From contig NZ_BOOR01000006.1 in assembly GCF_016863335.1 (NCBI RefSeq), positions 62,001-126,000 on the forward strand: 64,000 bases of DNA. The letters are read 5' to 3'. This document shows positions 53,898 through 62,813 of this stretch, one piece after another; within the stretch, counting starts at the first letter, position 1, and every line of letters starts with the position of its first letter. Origin of the DNA: Planotetraspora thailandica. Lineage in GTDB: Bacteria; Actinomycetota; Actinomycetes; Streptosporangiales; Streptosporangiaceae. The translations under genes and the position numbers were made by a program. A model generated the notes under the pieces. It searched no databases, was not told the origin of the DNA, and saw only the letters and a list, made by a program, of their open reading frames with translations.

Positions 53898-56800
53898 TCA
53901 CGGGGGTTCGGTCACCGATATGTCCCAGGCTTCTTGGCGCAGCTCGACATCGGGGGACGCACGCAGTTCGCGGAGGAGCTCCCGCCATTCGCCGGCCCAG
54001 CCGGTCTGACCGCCTCCGGCTCTGATGAGCTCGAGGGCGAAAAGGCTCGCGGCCAGGTGGTTTTGGTCGAGAAGCCGTCGTACTGCAGGCAGGAGTAGTT
54101 CAGGTTCGGCGAGCTCCACATGCCTGCGGTGGTACCGACCGGGCAACAACGCTTTCGCCGTGCCCGCAGCGAGCAGCGGCCGGTCGCGGACCATCTCGGC
54201 CAGCTCGCACAGGCTGTCGGCCAACCGGGAGGGATCGCCGTGCGCGCCGACGGGCGGGGGGAGCGCCGCCTTGGCGATGAGGACGGCCTGCGGCATGAGC
54301 CGGGGCTCGGCCGCGAGCAGCTCCACGGCGTCGCGGGAGAGACGGAGCTCCCACGGCTCGGGAGGTGACTCACTCAAGTGCATTCTGGCCAGGGTCTGGG
54401 CGATCTCCTTCGTCCTGGTCATCGCCGGAGTCGCCATGGATGAGTCCAGGCCGTCGGACGGGATGGACGCCACCAGCCGGGCCAGCACGTCGAGAGCCTC
54501 AAATCGGATGGTCCCGGCGCTGAGCAGCGCGAGGAACGCCTGCGTCGCCGTCTGCTCGTGGCGGGACCCGAGGTCGGTCACGGCGCCGACGAGCCGATGG
54601 CGGTCGCCGCGGTACCACGCGGCCCACGTGTTGAACGCCTTCGTGCCACGGAACCGGACGCCGGGACCGTCTGCCGCCATGAGGAGCCGCAGCACCAGGT
54701 CGGCGTACGTCCCGCGGACGTGGGGTGCGTATTCCATCGGGTGGGCCTGGAAGAGCGTGCGCAACATCAGCTCACCGGCGTACCGGTCGGCCGCCGCCCC
54801 GAGCGTTTCCAGGGCACGCGGGTCCTCAGGCATCCGGCGAAGGGCGCCTGCAACGGTGACCCGCACGTCGCGGTGCAAGCCGGGGTCCTCCCACACGCGT
54901 ATCAGCAGGTCGGCCGCTCCCGGTGGCCGGTGGCGCTCCAGTTGCCGCACGGCCAGCTTGCGCAGCGCCACCGTGCCGCCGGGGGCGACAAGCACCCGCT
55001 CCAGGGCCGGACCCAGCAGAGACGGGGGGACTCTGCGGCAACATTTCGCGAGCGCCGCCACAGCGACCGGGGACACGCGCCCCCGGGCATGGCCCAGCAG
55101 CGTGGGCAGCGCCTGGGCGGGTGCGTCACACCCGGCCAGCGCCTCAAGGGCCGCCTCCGCCTGTACGGCGTCGGAGTGGCCGGCCCAGGTCAGGAGACGG
55201 TCCACGCTCGCGTTGATCCGCCCAACCGCCGTGACGGCGGCGACGCGGGACGCGGCGGCCACCCGTGCGTCCTCGACGACGCCCGACAGCAGTTCCCGCA
55301 CATGGTCACGCTGCGCGGGCGTCCATCGGCCGGTCATGCCGCCGGAGACGGGCGGGATCCACTCGGAGGAGGAAAACCGGCTCCCTTGCGCGCTCTCCAA
55401 CAACGGCACGAGGAGCTCCGTGCGTCGGCCGGCGACGGTACGCCAGACGTGAGGCAACACGATCGCAGCCGGTTCCTCACGCACGAGACCGAGGACACGC
55501 TCTTCCCTGGTGTACGGCGAAGCCAGCCACAATTCCGCGGCCTCCCGGGCGACCGGTTCCTGAGCCAGGCGCACCGCGGAGCCGAGGTCGTCCTGGAGTT
55601 CGTCCAGCGCCCATGCGCGTCGGCCGAGCACGCGTGCCAAGGCAACGGCGAGCGAGAAGTCTCCGCGTTCGCGCGCCGCGCGCAGATGCGGACGGAGCCG
55701 CGCGAGGAGGCCGTGTTCCTGGCCGCGGCGCAACACCAGGTCCAGCCGGTCCGCCCCGCCGGGCCGCGGCATCTGCCGCCTGAGGCGTCTGCGCCGGGTG
55801 GGCGTGAGCTGTGGCTCCGGCTTGTGCGGCTCCAGCCCCGCAACGCCATGCCGGGCTACCAGCTTCTCGAAGGCGCCCATCGCCCAGGCGGTCAGTGCGG
55901 GCGCCTTCGCCGGGTCGTGGTGCCGCAGCATGCGTCCGGCCAGCCGCCGCAGGGCGGCGCGGGTGCCGGGCGAGGAGTCCCGCGCCTCTACGGCGTGGAC
56001 GGCGAGTGACTCCAGCGCCGCCACGCAGGCGTCGTCCAGAAGTCCGGGGGAGATGTCGTGCAGCGCGGTGAGCAGGGCGCCACGCAGGGGGTCCTGCTCG
56101 TTGGCGGTCCGTTCGGCCAGGTCGGACAGGACGGCCGTGAGCGTCGTGCGGTCCCCGGTGCGTGCGGCGCACTCCAGGAGCAACCTCCGGGCGAGACCAC
56201 GCCGCCGCGGATCCCCGCTTATCGCCGCCTCTCTCAGCGGGCCCGCCGCCTCCTCATACGGCAGGTGCGCCGTCAGCTTCAGCGGTAGCTCGGGATCGTC
56301 CAGACGCGAACGTGCCGAATGCCATACCGAGGCATGCCATTCGAGCATGCGCCGGGCTTCGGCCGCGGCCCGGTCGGCGGGAAGTACGTCGAGCAGATGG
56401 AGCGACCACATGGCGGTGGGGCCGCCCGTCCGCTGGACCACCGCATCGAACACGGCGTTCCGGCGGCCGGGAGGCAGCGACCTCAGAAGGAAGCGCAGCG
56501 AGTAGGCGTCGCCAGGCGCAAGGGCGATGAGCTCAGACTCCGGGTATTCCCGCAGGTGGCGGAGCACAGAGGGGAAGGGGCCGTTCCAGTCCCACAGCGT
56601 GCCGGGGGTGAACATTGCGGCGGTACGCGCCCGATCCGTCGTGAACAACACCGTGAGGACGTTCGCCGGCAGTCGGACGGCCTGCGGCCCCAAATTGTGC
56701 TCTTCGAGCAGCCGCAACATGCGATACGGCTCGGCCGCCGCGGCATGCGCCGCCCCGGCGGCGCGGCGGTGCCACCACATCCACGGCGGCGTTCCCGAGG

Positions 56801-57500
56801 CCAGTTCCCGGTGGGCGGCCTCCAGCACGGCACCGGGATGGCGTTTGCCGAGGGCGGTCCAGGAGGTGACCGCGTGCGCGAGCCGGGGCAGCCATCGGGA
56901 GACGGTGTGACCACCGCACGCGGGAAGGAGCACGGCGGCCTCGCGATCTCCCCACCGGGCGTGGACCTCTGGCAGCAGGGTTTCCGCGAGGGCCTCGCGA
57001 CGACCATGCAGCAGCGTCCGGTAGAACGCGAGCCGAAGGTCGAGCGGGGCGTCGTCGAGGACCGTGGAGGCCGCCTCGTCCGGCACGGGCAGGGTCCGCA
57101 CCGCACGCAACGCCGCGCGGCGAAGCCGCATGTCAGTGCCGCCCAGCACGGTTTCGACGAAACCGATGTCCCTGGCGGCCATCGCCATGTGGAGAGCGGT
57201 CCTTCGCCCATAATCGTGCTGCCCGTGCTGTGTGCGGGCGTCGGTGGCGGACAACGCATTGAGAAGGACGCGTAGGTGGGCGGACCCCGCCAGCCGCCGG
57301 GCATGGAGCGCCAGTTCTCGCATGCGCTGGGGATAGGGGAGAGGTTCGACGCGTTCCAGCAGTTCGGCTGCGGAGACCGTGAGGCCGTCGGTCAGTTGAT
57401 CATGTTGGGCAGGTTCTGGCGTGACCCGTTCCGGGTGTGCCGGCGCATTTCCGCCCGGCTCGGTGTTCACCGGCTCGTGGGCCGGCTCAATGGGGCTCAA
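53898..57500 (-). CDS. Very large HEAT-repeat-like protein of unknown function
   Basis: A 1200-residue protein made almost entirely of helical pairs of HEAT/armadillo character, for instance LRRAALRAVRTLPVPDEAASTVLDD, RVAAVTAVGRINASVDRLLTWAGHSDAVQAEAALEALAG and DVRVTVAGALRRMPEDPRALETLG. The N-terminal 45 residues are Pro/Glu-rich and likely disordered. No signal peptide, membrane helix or enzyme motif is visible. Such solenoids act as scaffolds or bind proteins. The unusual size and lack of a catalytic domain are notable. It precedes the ADP-ribosylglycohydrolase gene. Function unknown. Confidence 0.85.
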   Translation of the reverse strand: MSPIEPAHEPVNTEPGGNAPAHPERVTPEPAQHDQLTDGLTVSAAELLERVEPLPYPQRMRELALHARRLAGSAHLRVLLNALSATDARTQHGQHDYGRRTALHMAMAARDIGFVETVLGGTDMRLRRAALRAVRTLPVPDEAASTVLDDAPLDLRLAFYRTLLHGRREALAETLLPEVHARWGDREAAVLLPACGGHTVSRWLPRLAHAVTSWTALGKRHPGAVLEAAHRELASGTPPWMWWHRRAAGAAHAAAAEPYRMLRLLEEHNLGPQAVRLPANVLTVLFTTDRARTAAMFTPGTLWDWNGPFPSVLRHLREYPESELIALAPGDAYSLRFLLRSLPPGRRNAVFDAVVQRTGGPTAMWSLHLLDVLPADRAAAEARRMLEWHASVWHSARSRLDDPELPLKLTAHLPYEEAAGPLREAAISGDPRRRGLARRLLLECAARTGDRTTLTAVLSDLAERTANEQDPLRGALLTALHDISPGLLDDACVAALESLAVHAVEARDSSPGTRAALRRLAGRMLRHHDPAKAPALTAWAMGAFEKLVARHGVAGLEPHKPEPQLTPTRRRRLRRQMPRPGGADRLDLVLRRGQEHGLLARLRPHLRAARERGDFSLAVALARVLGRRAWALDELQDDLGSAVRLAQEPVAREAAELWLASPYTREERVLGLVREEPAAIVLPHVWRTVAGRRTELLVPLLESAQGSRFSSSEWIPPVSGGMTGRWTPAQRDHVRELLSGVVEDARVAAASRVAAVTAVGRINASVDRLLTWAGHSDAVQAEAALEALAGCDAPAQALPTLLGHARGRVSPVAVAALAKCCRRVPPSLLGPALERVLVAPGGTVALRKLAVRQLERHRPPGAADLLIRVWEDPGLHRDVRVTVAGALRRMPEDPRALETLGAAADRYAGELMLRTLFQAHPMEYAPHVRGTYADLVLRLLMAADGPGVRFRGTKAFNTWAAWYRGDRHRLVGAVTDLGSRHEQTATQAFLALLSAGTIRFEALDVLARLVASIPSDGLDSSMATPAMTRTKEIAQTLARMHLSESPPEPWELRLSRDAVELLAAEPRLMPQAVLIAKAALPPPVGAHGDPSRLADSLCELAEMVRDRPLLAAGTAKALLPGRYHRRHVELAEPELLLPAVRRLLDQNHLAASLFALELIRAGGGQTGWAGEWRELLRELRASPDVELRQEAWDISVTEPP

Positions 57501-57601
57501 CGGCCTGGGCGGAGGACGCCCTTTCCATCAGTCATGGCGTCGATGGTGCCGATCATTTGTTTCCTCCGCAAGTCGGCACGGATCGCCACGGGTGGTTGGG
57601 C

Positions 57602-59050
57602 TCAGTATTCGGGGACCTCGACCTTGCCTTCGACGACGTCGATCATCTCCTCTGACAGCGGCTTCTCCCGCATGATCAGGGCGAGGACCAGCGAGACGGC
57701 CATGAAGGGCACGGTCCAGAAGAAGACGGTCTGGAAGGCGGCCACCACATGTGCGGCATCGGCGCCGCCCGCGCCGAGCCGGGCGGTGAGGATGGCGCCG
57801 AAGACGGCCGCGCCGAACGCGCCTCCGAGGCTCTTGAAGAAGTTCAGTGCGCCGGTGGCGACGCCGAGGTGGCGGTGTTCGACCGCGTTCTGCCCGGCGA
57901 GCAGGGCGACCTGGACGAAGAGGCCGATGCCTGCCCCGGCGAAGACCAGCGGCACGATCAGGGCGAGGTCGTCGGTCCCGGCGCCGGCCCGGCTGATGAC
58001 CGCCATCGAGGTCCCGGTGAGCACGGCGCCGAGAACGGGATAGATCTTGTACCGCCCCGTCCTGGTGATGAGCGGCCCGGCGACCGCGGTCGCGGCGACC
58101 AGCCCGGCCAGCATCGGGATGACGAAGAGGCCCGAGGTGAAGGCCGTGCGGTGCTGGACGGTCTGCAGGAACAGCGGAACGTACAACATCGCCACGAACA
58201 GCACGAGCGTCGCGATCAGAAACTGGGCGGAGGCGATGGTGAAGATGCCGCTGCGGAACAGGTGCAGCGGTGTGATCGGCTCGGCCGCCCGCCGCTCCAC
58301 CACGAGGTAGAAGGCCAGAGTGGCCACGCTCACGGCGATGAGGCCGACGACGACCGGTGAGCCCCAGGCATACCGGGTGCCGCCCCAGTCGGCGTACAGC
58401 AGCGTCGTGGTGGTGAAGACGGCGGCGAGCAGTGAGCCCGCGAGGTCGACCCGTCCCCGGGACGCGGGCCGCGGAAGGTGCAGGCGGGCCGCCGAGACGG
58501 CCAGTGCGAGCACGCCGATCGGCACGTTGATGTAGAAGATCCACCGCCACGACAGGGCGTCGGAGAACGAGCCGCCCAGCAGCGGCCCGGCGATGAGCGC
58601 CACCGTCGCGACGATGCCGGTGAGCGCCTGGTATTTCGACCGCTGCCGGGCCGGCACCACGTCTCCGATGATGGCCATCACCAGCGAGTTGAGCCCGCCT
58701 CCGCCGATGCCCTGCAGGGCGCGGAACAGCACCAGCCACACCATGGACTGCGCGATCCCGCACAACACCGATCCGATGAGGAACACCGCGATCGAGAAGA
58801 GGAACACCGGCTTGCGGCCGTACATGTCGCCGAGCTTGCCGAGCAGGAGCGTGGTGACCGCACTGGTCAGCAGATAGGAGGTGGCGATCCACGGCATGTC
58901 GGCCAGGTCGCCGAGATCCCGGCCGATGCTCGGCAGGGCGGCGGCCACGATCGTCTGGTCCAGGTTGGAGATGAACAACACCAGGGACAGGGGGACGAGC
59001 AGCACCAGAACGGCACGGGGAGACAACGCCTTAGGGGCGTGGGGCATCAC
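57602..59050 (-). CDS. MFS drug exporter, DHA2 (EmrB/QacA-like)
   Basis: A 482-residue transporter with about 14 membrane helices. Motifs are LDQTIVAAALPSIGRDLGDL (motif D1), LGKLGDMYGRKPVFLFSIAVFLIGSVLCG (motif A), RALQGIGGGGLNSLVMAIIGDVVPARQR (motif B) and GPLLGGSFSDALSWRWIFYINVPIG (motif C), all typical of 14-helix proton-driven drug exporters. The start may be GTG 59050 or ATG 59047; GGAG lies 7-10 nt upstream. It is divergent from a TetR regulator, with a palindromic operator between them. The drug is unknown. Confidence 0.95.
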   Translation of the reverse strand: MMPHAPKALSPRAVLVLLVPLSLVLFISNLDQTIVAAALPSIGRDLGDLADMPWIATSYLLTSAVTTLLLGKLGDMYGRKPVFLFSIAVFLIGSVLCGIAQSMVWLVLFRALQGIGGGGLNSLVMAIIGDVVPARQRSKYQALTGIVATVALIAGPLLGGSFSDALSWRWIFYINVPIGVLALAVSAARLHLPRPASRGRVDLAGSLLAAVFTTTTLLYADWGGTRYAWGSPVVVGLIAVSVATLAFYLVVERRAAEPITPLHLFRSGIFTIASAQFLIATLVLFVAMLYVPLFLQTVQHRTAFTSGLFVIPMLAGLVAATAVAGPLITRTGRYKIYPVLGAVLTGTSMAVISRAGAGTDDLALIVPLVFAGAGIGLFVQVALLAGQNAVEHRHLGVATGALNFFKSLGGAFGAAVFGAILTARLGAGGADAAHVVAAFQTVFFWTVPFMAVSLVLALIMREKPLSEEMIDVVEGKVEVPEY

Positions 59051-59086
59051 GATGGACTCCGATCACAAGGGTGAGTGCATAAATAA

Positions 59087-59101
59087 GGTAAGTCAGTTAC
59101 C
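59087..59101. promoter_or_regulatory. Palindromic operator in the MFS/TetR divergent promoter
   Basis: GGTAA-GTCAG-TTACC is an inverted repeat 36 bp before the exporter start. A related GTAAGTGAGT word recurs at about 59141, close to the TetR start, as a second half-site. Both lie where a TetR dimer could block both promoters. Confidence 0.6.
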
Positions 59102-59168
59102 CTTGGTCGTGTCAACCTAGAGTGATATCGAATGGAAAAAGTAAGTGAGTCTGGCTTAGGGTGACGGC

Positions 59169-59777
59169 ATGACGGACCTCACGGCGTTGCCGCTGCGCGA
59201 ACGCAAGAAGGCGCTCACCCGGCAGGCCATCATCGACGCCGCGGAGCGGCTGTTCGAGGAACGCGGCTTCGACGAGGTGACCGTCGCCGAGATCGCCGAC
59301 GCCGCGAACGTGTCGGTGAAGACGTTGTTCGTGTACTTCCGGTCCAAGGAAGACCTGGTCTTCACCGACACCTGGCTGATCGACGAGCTGATCGACGCGA
59401 TGCGCCGGCGTCCGGCGGATGTCACGCACGCCGAGGCCGTCGCCCAGGTGCTGATCGGCGCCATGGATCGGGAACGCGGCCCCGGACAGGGCATCGAGGG
59501 CTTTCACCGCGGATACGGAGGGTCGGAGTCCCTGCGGTCGAGGATGTTGCGCATGTGGGCCGACTACGAGGACCGGGTCACCGCGTTCCTCGCCGACGAA
59601 GCGGGAGGCCCGGCCACGCCGCGCATGCGGGTGCACGCGATCGAGCTGATCGGCATCGTGCGCAGTCTCACCTCTCCGGAGGTGCGCGCCCTCGTCGCCG
59701 GCGCGGACGCGCTCGACGAGGCCGCCGTGCTCACCGACTGGCTGCACACCGCGGCCCGTCTGGTCTGCGCGGGTTGA
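59169..59777 (+). CDS. TetR-family regulator
   Basis: A 202-residue regulator. The DNA-binding domain is clear: RKKALTRQAIIDAAERLFEERGFDEVTVAEIADAANVSVKTLFVYFRSKEDLV. The C-terminal ligand domain is helical and matches no named subfamily I recognise. It probably represses the divergent MFS exporter and releases when the exported compound binds. ATG 59169 begins it, with AGGGTGA just upstream. The cupin gene begins 45 bp downstream and could be part of the same transcript. Confidence 0.93.
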   Translation: MTDLTALPLRERKKALTRQAIIDAAERLFEERGFDEVTVAEIADAANVSVKTLFVYFRSKEDLVFTDTWLIDELIDAMRRRPADVTHAEAVAQVLIGAMDRERGPGQGIEGFHRGYGGSESLRSRMLRMWADYEDRVTAFLADEAGGPATPRMRVHAIELIGIVRSLTSPEVRALVAGADALDEAAVLTDWLHTAARLVCAG

Positions 59778-59821
59778 CCGGGGACGGCCGCCCCCGTCCG
59801 GTCGTGCTACCGTCGCCGCCC

Positions 59822-60235
59822 GTGACGGACGACCTGGCGGAGAGCCTCACCGAGAACTCGGTGGGCAACGTGTACGTGGGCCGCGCGGATGTGGACGCGG
59901 CGAGCGATCGAGGCTGGCTGCTCGGCCATTTCAAGCCGCTCGGCGACGTACGGCACAGCGAGGACGTCGAGATCAAGTGGGGTGTGCATCCCCGGGGCGA
60001 CGAGCGGGCGCAGTGGGTGAGGGGCGAGCATCGCACCGCGTTGCTGATTCTGATCAGCGGGCGGTTCCGGGTGGAGGTGCCCGGGCGCAGCGTGTTGCTC
60101 GCCGAGCAGGGTGACTACGTCGTGTGGGGTTACGGCGTCGACCATTCCTGGCGGGCGGAAGAGGATTCGGTGGTGCTCACCGTGCGCTGGCCGTCCGTCG
60201 CGGGATACGCGGTTCCGAGCGCCGCCGAGTCCTGA
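59822..60235 (+). CDS. Small cupin-like protein
   Basis: A 137-residue beta-rich protein. The middle (RTALLILISGRFRVEVPGRSVLLAEQGDYVVWGYGVDHSWRAEEDSVVLTVRWPS) reads as a single cupin barrel. The usual metal-binding His/Glu set is reduced: EHRTALLILISG could supply a His and VDHSW another. Role unknown. GTG 59822 is the only start matching the domain, with no clear ribosome-binding site. A 12-bp hairpin terminator follows. Confidence 0.7.
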   Translation: MTDDLAESLTENSVGNVYVGRADVDAASDRGWLLGHFKPLGDVRHSEDVEIKWGVHPRGDERAQWVRGEHRTALLILISGRFRVEVPGRSVLLAEQGDYVVWGYGVDHSWRAEEDSVVLTVRWPSVAGYAVPSAAES

Positions 60236-60270
60236 GACGGCCGAACCGCGCACAACCTGGCAACCGGCTG

Positions 60271-60300
60271 ACCGGCCCGCCCCCGTGAGGGCGGGCCGGT
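60271..60300. terminator. Bidirectional terminator hairpin
   Basis: ACCGGCCCGCCC and GGGCGGGCCGGT are perfect 12-bp arms around CCGTGA. It separates the cupin gene (rightward) from the SapA-like gene (leftward) and would serve both. Confidence 0.9.
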
Positions 60301-60306
60301 GGCGGA

Positions 60307-60759
60307 TCAGCCGCAGTGCACGCCGTACGCGTGCCCCGCGAATCGCTCGCCGCCGTAGTCGAAGTAGCCGCCCACGTCGACGCATTCGCCGCGGGCCGAG
60401 ATGTAGATCGGCCCGGCGTAGTAGTGGTAGTTCGCGTCCAGCCCGTCGTCCACGAACCCGGGGTAGGAGGGGGTTGTCAGCTGCACGTCGAGGTGGTTCA
60501 CCAGGCCCGACCAGGAGCTGATCGGCGTGGCGATGGCGCAGTTCTTGCCCGTCGCGTTGCTCCAGTACAGCGAGACGTAGCCGCCCGTGCGCCCCGAGTT
60601 CAGCCCCCTGATCGCATACGAGTCGAGGAAGGTGTAGCCGGATCCGCAACTCGCGGACGCCGCCGAGGCCGGAGCCGCCGTCAGGGCGGTCGCGGCGGCG
60701 AGGGCGAGCGTCGCGGCCGTTCCCGCGACGATGCGAAGGGCCCGCGCCGGCGTCAGCAT
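60307..60759 (-). CDS. Secreted protein resembling spore-associated protein A
   Basis: A 150-residue exported protein with a signal peptide (VAGTTAATLALAAATALTAAPASA). The mature part has CGSGYTFLDSYAI near its start and YHYYAGPIYISARGECVDVGGYF near its end, the pattern of streptomycete spore-associated protein A (SapA-like) proteins: a Cys pair and Y-A-G-P-[IV]. SapA is linked to the spore surface; its molecular role is unknown. The gene start overlaps the end of the next secreted-protein gene by 7 bp, so they are co-transcribed. Confidence 0.75.
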   Translation of the reverse strand: MLTPARALRIVAGTAATLALAAATALTAAPASAASASCGSGYTFLDSYAIRGLNSGRTGGYVSLYWSNATGKNCAIATPISSWSGLVNHLDVQLTTPSYPGFVDDGLDANYHYYAGPIYISARGECVDVGGYFDYGGERFAGHAYGVHCG

Positions 60760-61208
60760 CGCACGCTCGTACGGCCGATGGGCTCACCGCTGAACGGGAT
60801 CGGGCCATAGCCGACCCAGCCCACCGCGACCGTGCAGTCCGCCAGGGTGTTGGCGCCCGACGACCACAGCTCGGTGAACTTGCCGTCGTTGCACCGCACG
60901 TCCTGGATGGTGTTGCCGGCCCCCGACGAGGTGGTCGTCGCGATGGAGACGCACGCGTGCCACGAGCTGTGGGTGCTGCGGTAGCCCTCCCAGACGTACA
61001 GGTAGGCGTAGTTCTTGTTGCACCCCTTGAACTGCTTCACCGACGCGAATGTCTGCCCGCCCGAGGTGATGTAGGCGGTGGACCCGATCTGGGTCACGCC
61101 GCTCGAGCATGCGGGGTTGGTCTCGGCATGCGCCGTCCCGCCCAGACCGGCCAGCATCGGCAGCGCGAGAGCGCCCGCCGCCGCGGCTTTCGCGAGGTTC
61201 CTTTTCAC
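60753..61208 (-). CDS. Small secreted protein of unknown family
   Basis: A 151-residue exported protein. The signal peptide is MKRNLAKAAAAGALALPMLAGLGGTAHA. The mature part has four or five Cys (PACSSGV, FKGCNKNYAYLYVWEGYRST, SWHACVSIATTT, DVRCNDG, LADCTVAVGW), which suggests disulfides. Length and layout match the SapA-like neighbour, and the two may derive from a common type. GTG 61208 follows AAGGGAA by about 9 nt. It lies downstream of a BTAD regulator on the same strand. Confidence 0.7.
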   Translation of the reverse strand: MKRNLAKAAAAGALALPMLAGLGGTAHAETNPACSSGVTQIGSTAYITSGGQTFASVKQFKGCNKNYAYLYVWEGYRSTHSSWHACVSIATTTSSGAGNTIQDVRCNDGKFTELWSSGANTLADCTVAVGWVGYGPIPFSGEPIGRTSVRC

Positions 61209-61325
61209 GTCTGCGAGTTCCCTTCGGTCCGCTGCGCCGCCACCTGTGCGGGGCGGCGTCGAGCAGCGTGCCGGGGACTCCTGCATTCCTTCTGTACGGC
61301 CCTGCCGTACGAGTGAAGGCACAGG

Positions 61326-62741
61326 TCAGGAGATCACGGTCACGTCGAAGAAGATGCCCTTGAGCTGGGGCATGTACGGGATGCCGTTCCGGTCGACCAT
61401 CTTCCAGTAGACCTTGCACCGGACCGGCGTGCCTGGCGCCTCGACGGGAACGCGGACGAGCACGGACTGGCCGGGCCGGGTGTCGGGGATGGGGACGCGC
61501 CGCGGCGAACGGCACACGTCCGGGCCGTCCCAGGGGAGTTGCCGCTCGAGATAGCGGTCGTGCCACTCGACGGTGCCGGAGTTGGCGAGCCGCCACACCT
61601 TGTCGAACTTCGCCCCCTCCTTGACCTCGGTTCCGTCCGGATAGGTCACGTCGGCGTCGAGCCGGGAGTCGTCTCCGGGGATCGGCCGCAGCACGTCGGG
61701 CACCACGACCACGGGGGGTTCGTAGATGCGGACCACGGCGGCTCCGGTCACGCCCGCCGCGAGGACGAGCCCGGCCCCCGCCGCGATGAGTGCGCGGCGG
61801 CGGCGCCGGTCGCCGTCCGGCCGGTTCTCGGTCGCTGCCTCGTCCCTCGCCTCCGCGGGGCTTTCGGGGGTGCGGTCGCCCTCCGGAGCCGTGCTCACCG
61901 GGTTCACCGTCTCGACCTCAGTGGTCGCGTCCCCAGGCGGCGCGTTCACGGGCGCCGGTACGGACGGCGGCTCGTGGAGGCGTTCCTCGGCCAGGATCTC
62001 CTGATGCAGGCGGCGCAGGTCCGGGCTCGGGTCGGCACCGAGTTCGTCGGCGAGGGTGGTGCGCAGGCGGTCGTAGGCGGCCAGTGCCTCGGCCGAGCGG
62101 CCGCTCAGGCGCAGGGCGCGGATCAGGCGGTGGTGAAGCGGCTCGCGGAGCGGGTTGAGCGCGGCCTGCTCGGCGAGGTCGGCGACGAGCGAAGCGGGAA
62201 GCGTGCCTTCGGCGAGGCAGAGGTCGGCGTAGGACTCCGCCGCGGTCAGGCGCAGCTCCTCGGCCCTGGCCGCCTGGAGAAGCACGCAGGAGGTGTGCGG
62301 CACGTCGGAGAACGGGTCTCCCCGCCACAGCGCGAGGGCCTCGGCGATGGCGCCGGCGGCCGGGGGCTCGTCGTCGGGCTCGGCTGCCTCGGCCTTCTCC
62401 CCATGGCGCACCGCGGTTTCGAACCGGCCGAGGTCGGTGGTCGCCTGGTCGAGGTCGAGGGTGTACCCGCCCGACCGTGTCCGCAGGACGCCGGCGCCGT
62501 CCGCGTCGCCGGACACCTCTCGCAACATCGCGCGAAGCCGGGAGGCGCGCACTTGTACGGCGTTCGCCGGGTCGGCCGGCGGGTTGTCCGGCCACAGGGC
62601 GTCGGCCAGATGCTCCGTGGACACGAGCTGCCCAGGATGGGCGAGGAGTTCGCCGAGGAATGCCCGGTCCTTGGCTGCGGAGGGGGCCAGCGAACGCCCG
62701 TCGTGCACCATTTCGAGGGGGCCGAGCACACGGAATTCCAC
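61326..62741 (-). CDS. BTAD/SARP-type regulator with membrane helix and extracellular NBR1-Ig-like domain
   Basis: A 471-residue fusion. The OmpR-like winged helix (FRVLGPLEMVHDGRSLAPSAAKDRAFLGELLAHPGQLVSTEHLADALWP) and BTAD helices (about 95-250) are those of AfsR/SARP activators. There is no NB-ARC domain. A basic stretch precedes a membrane helix (ALIAAGAGLVLAAGVTGAAVV, about 317-338). The outer C terminus (about 360-470: ADVTYPDGTEVKEGAKFDKVWRLANSGTVEWHDRY) is an NBR1-type immunoglobulin-like domain. A membrane-tethered activator that senses something outside is inferred. Two secreted protein genes follow. Confidence 0.88.
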   Translation of the reverse strand: MEFRVLGPLEMVHDGRSLAPSAAKDRAFLGELLAHPGQLVSTEHLADALWPDNPPADPANAVQVRASRLRAMLREVSGDADGAGVLRTRSGGYTLDLDQATTDLGRFETAVRHGEKAEAAEPDDEPPAAGAIAEALALWRGDPFSDVPHTSCVLLQAARAEELRLTAAESYADLCLAEGTLPASLVADLAEQAALNPLREPLHHRLIRALRLSGRSAEALAAYDRLRTTLADELGADPSPDLRRLHQEILAEERLHEPPSVPAPVNAPPGDATTEVETVNPVSTAPEGDRTPESPAEARDEAATENRPDGDRRRRRALIAAGAGLVLAAGVTGAAVVRIYEPPVVVVPDVLRPIPGDDSRLDADVTYPDGTEVKEGAKFDKVWRLANSGTVEWHDRYLERQLPWDGPDVCRSPRRVPIPDTRPGQSVLVRVPVEAPGTPVRCKVYWKMVDRNGIPYMPQLKGIFFDVTVIS

Positions 62742-62813
62742 GCGCCGTAGTCTGACAGACCTTGTCGGGAGTCGATCAACGGGCGGGTGTGGACGGGTGC
62801 GGCACGACGCCGG

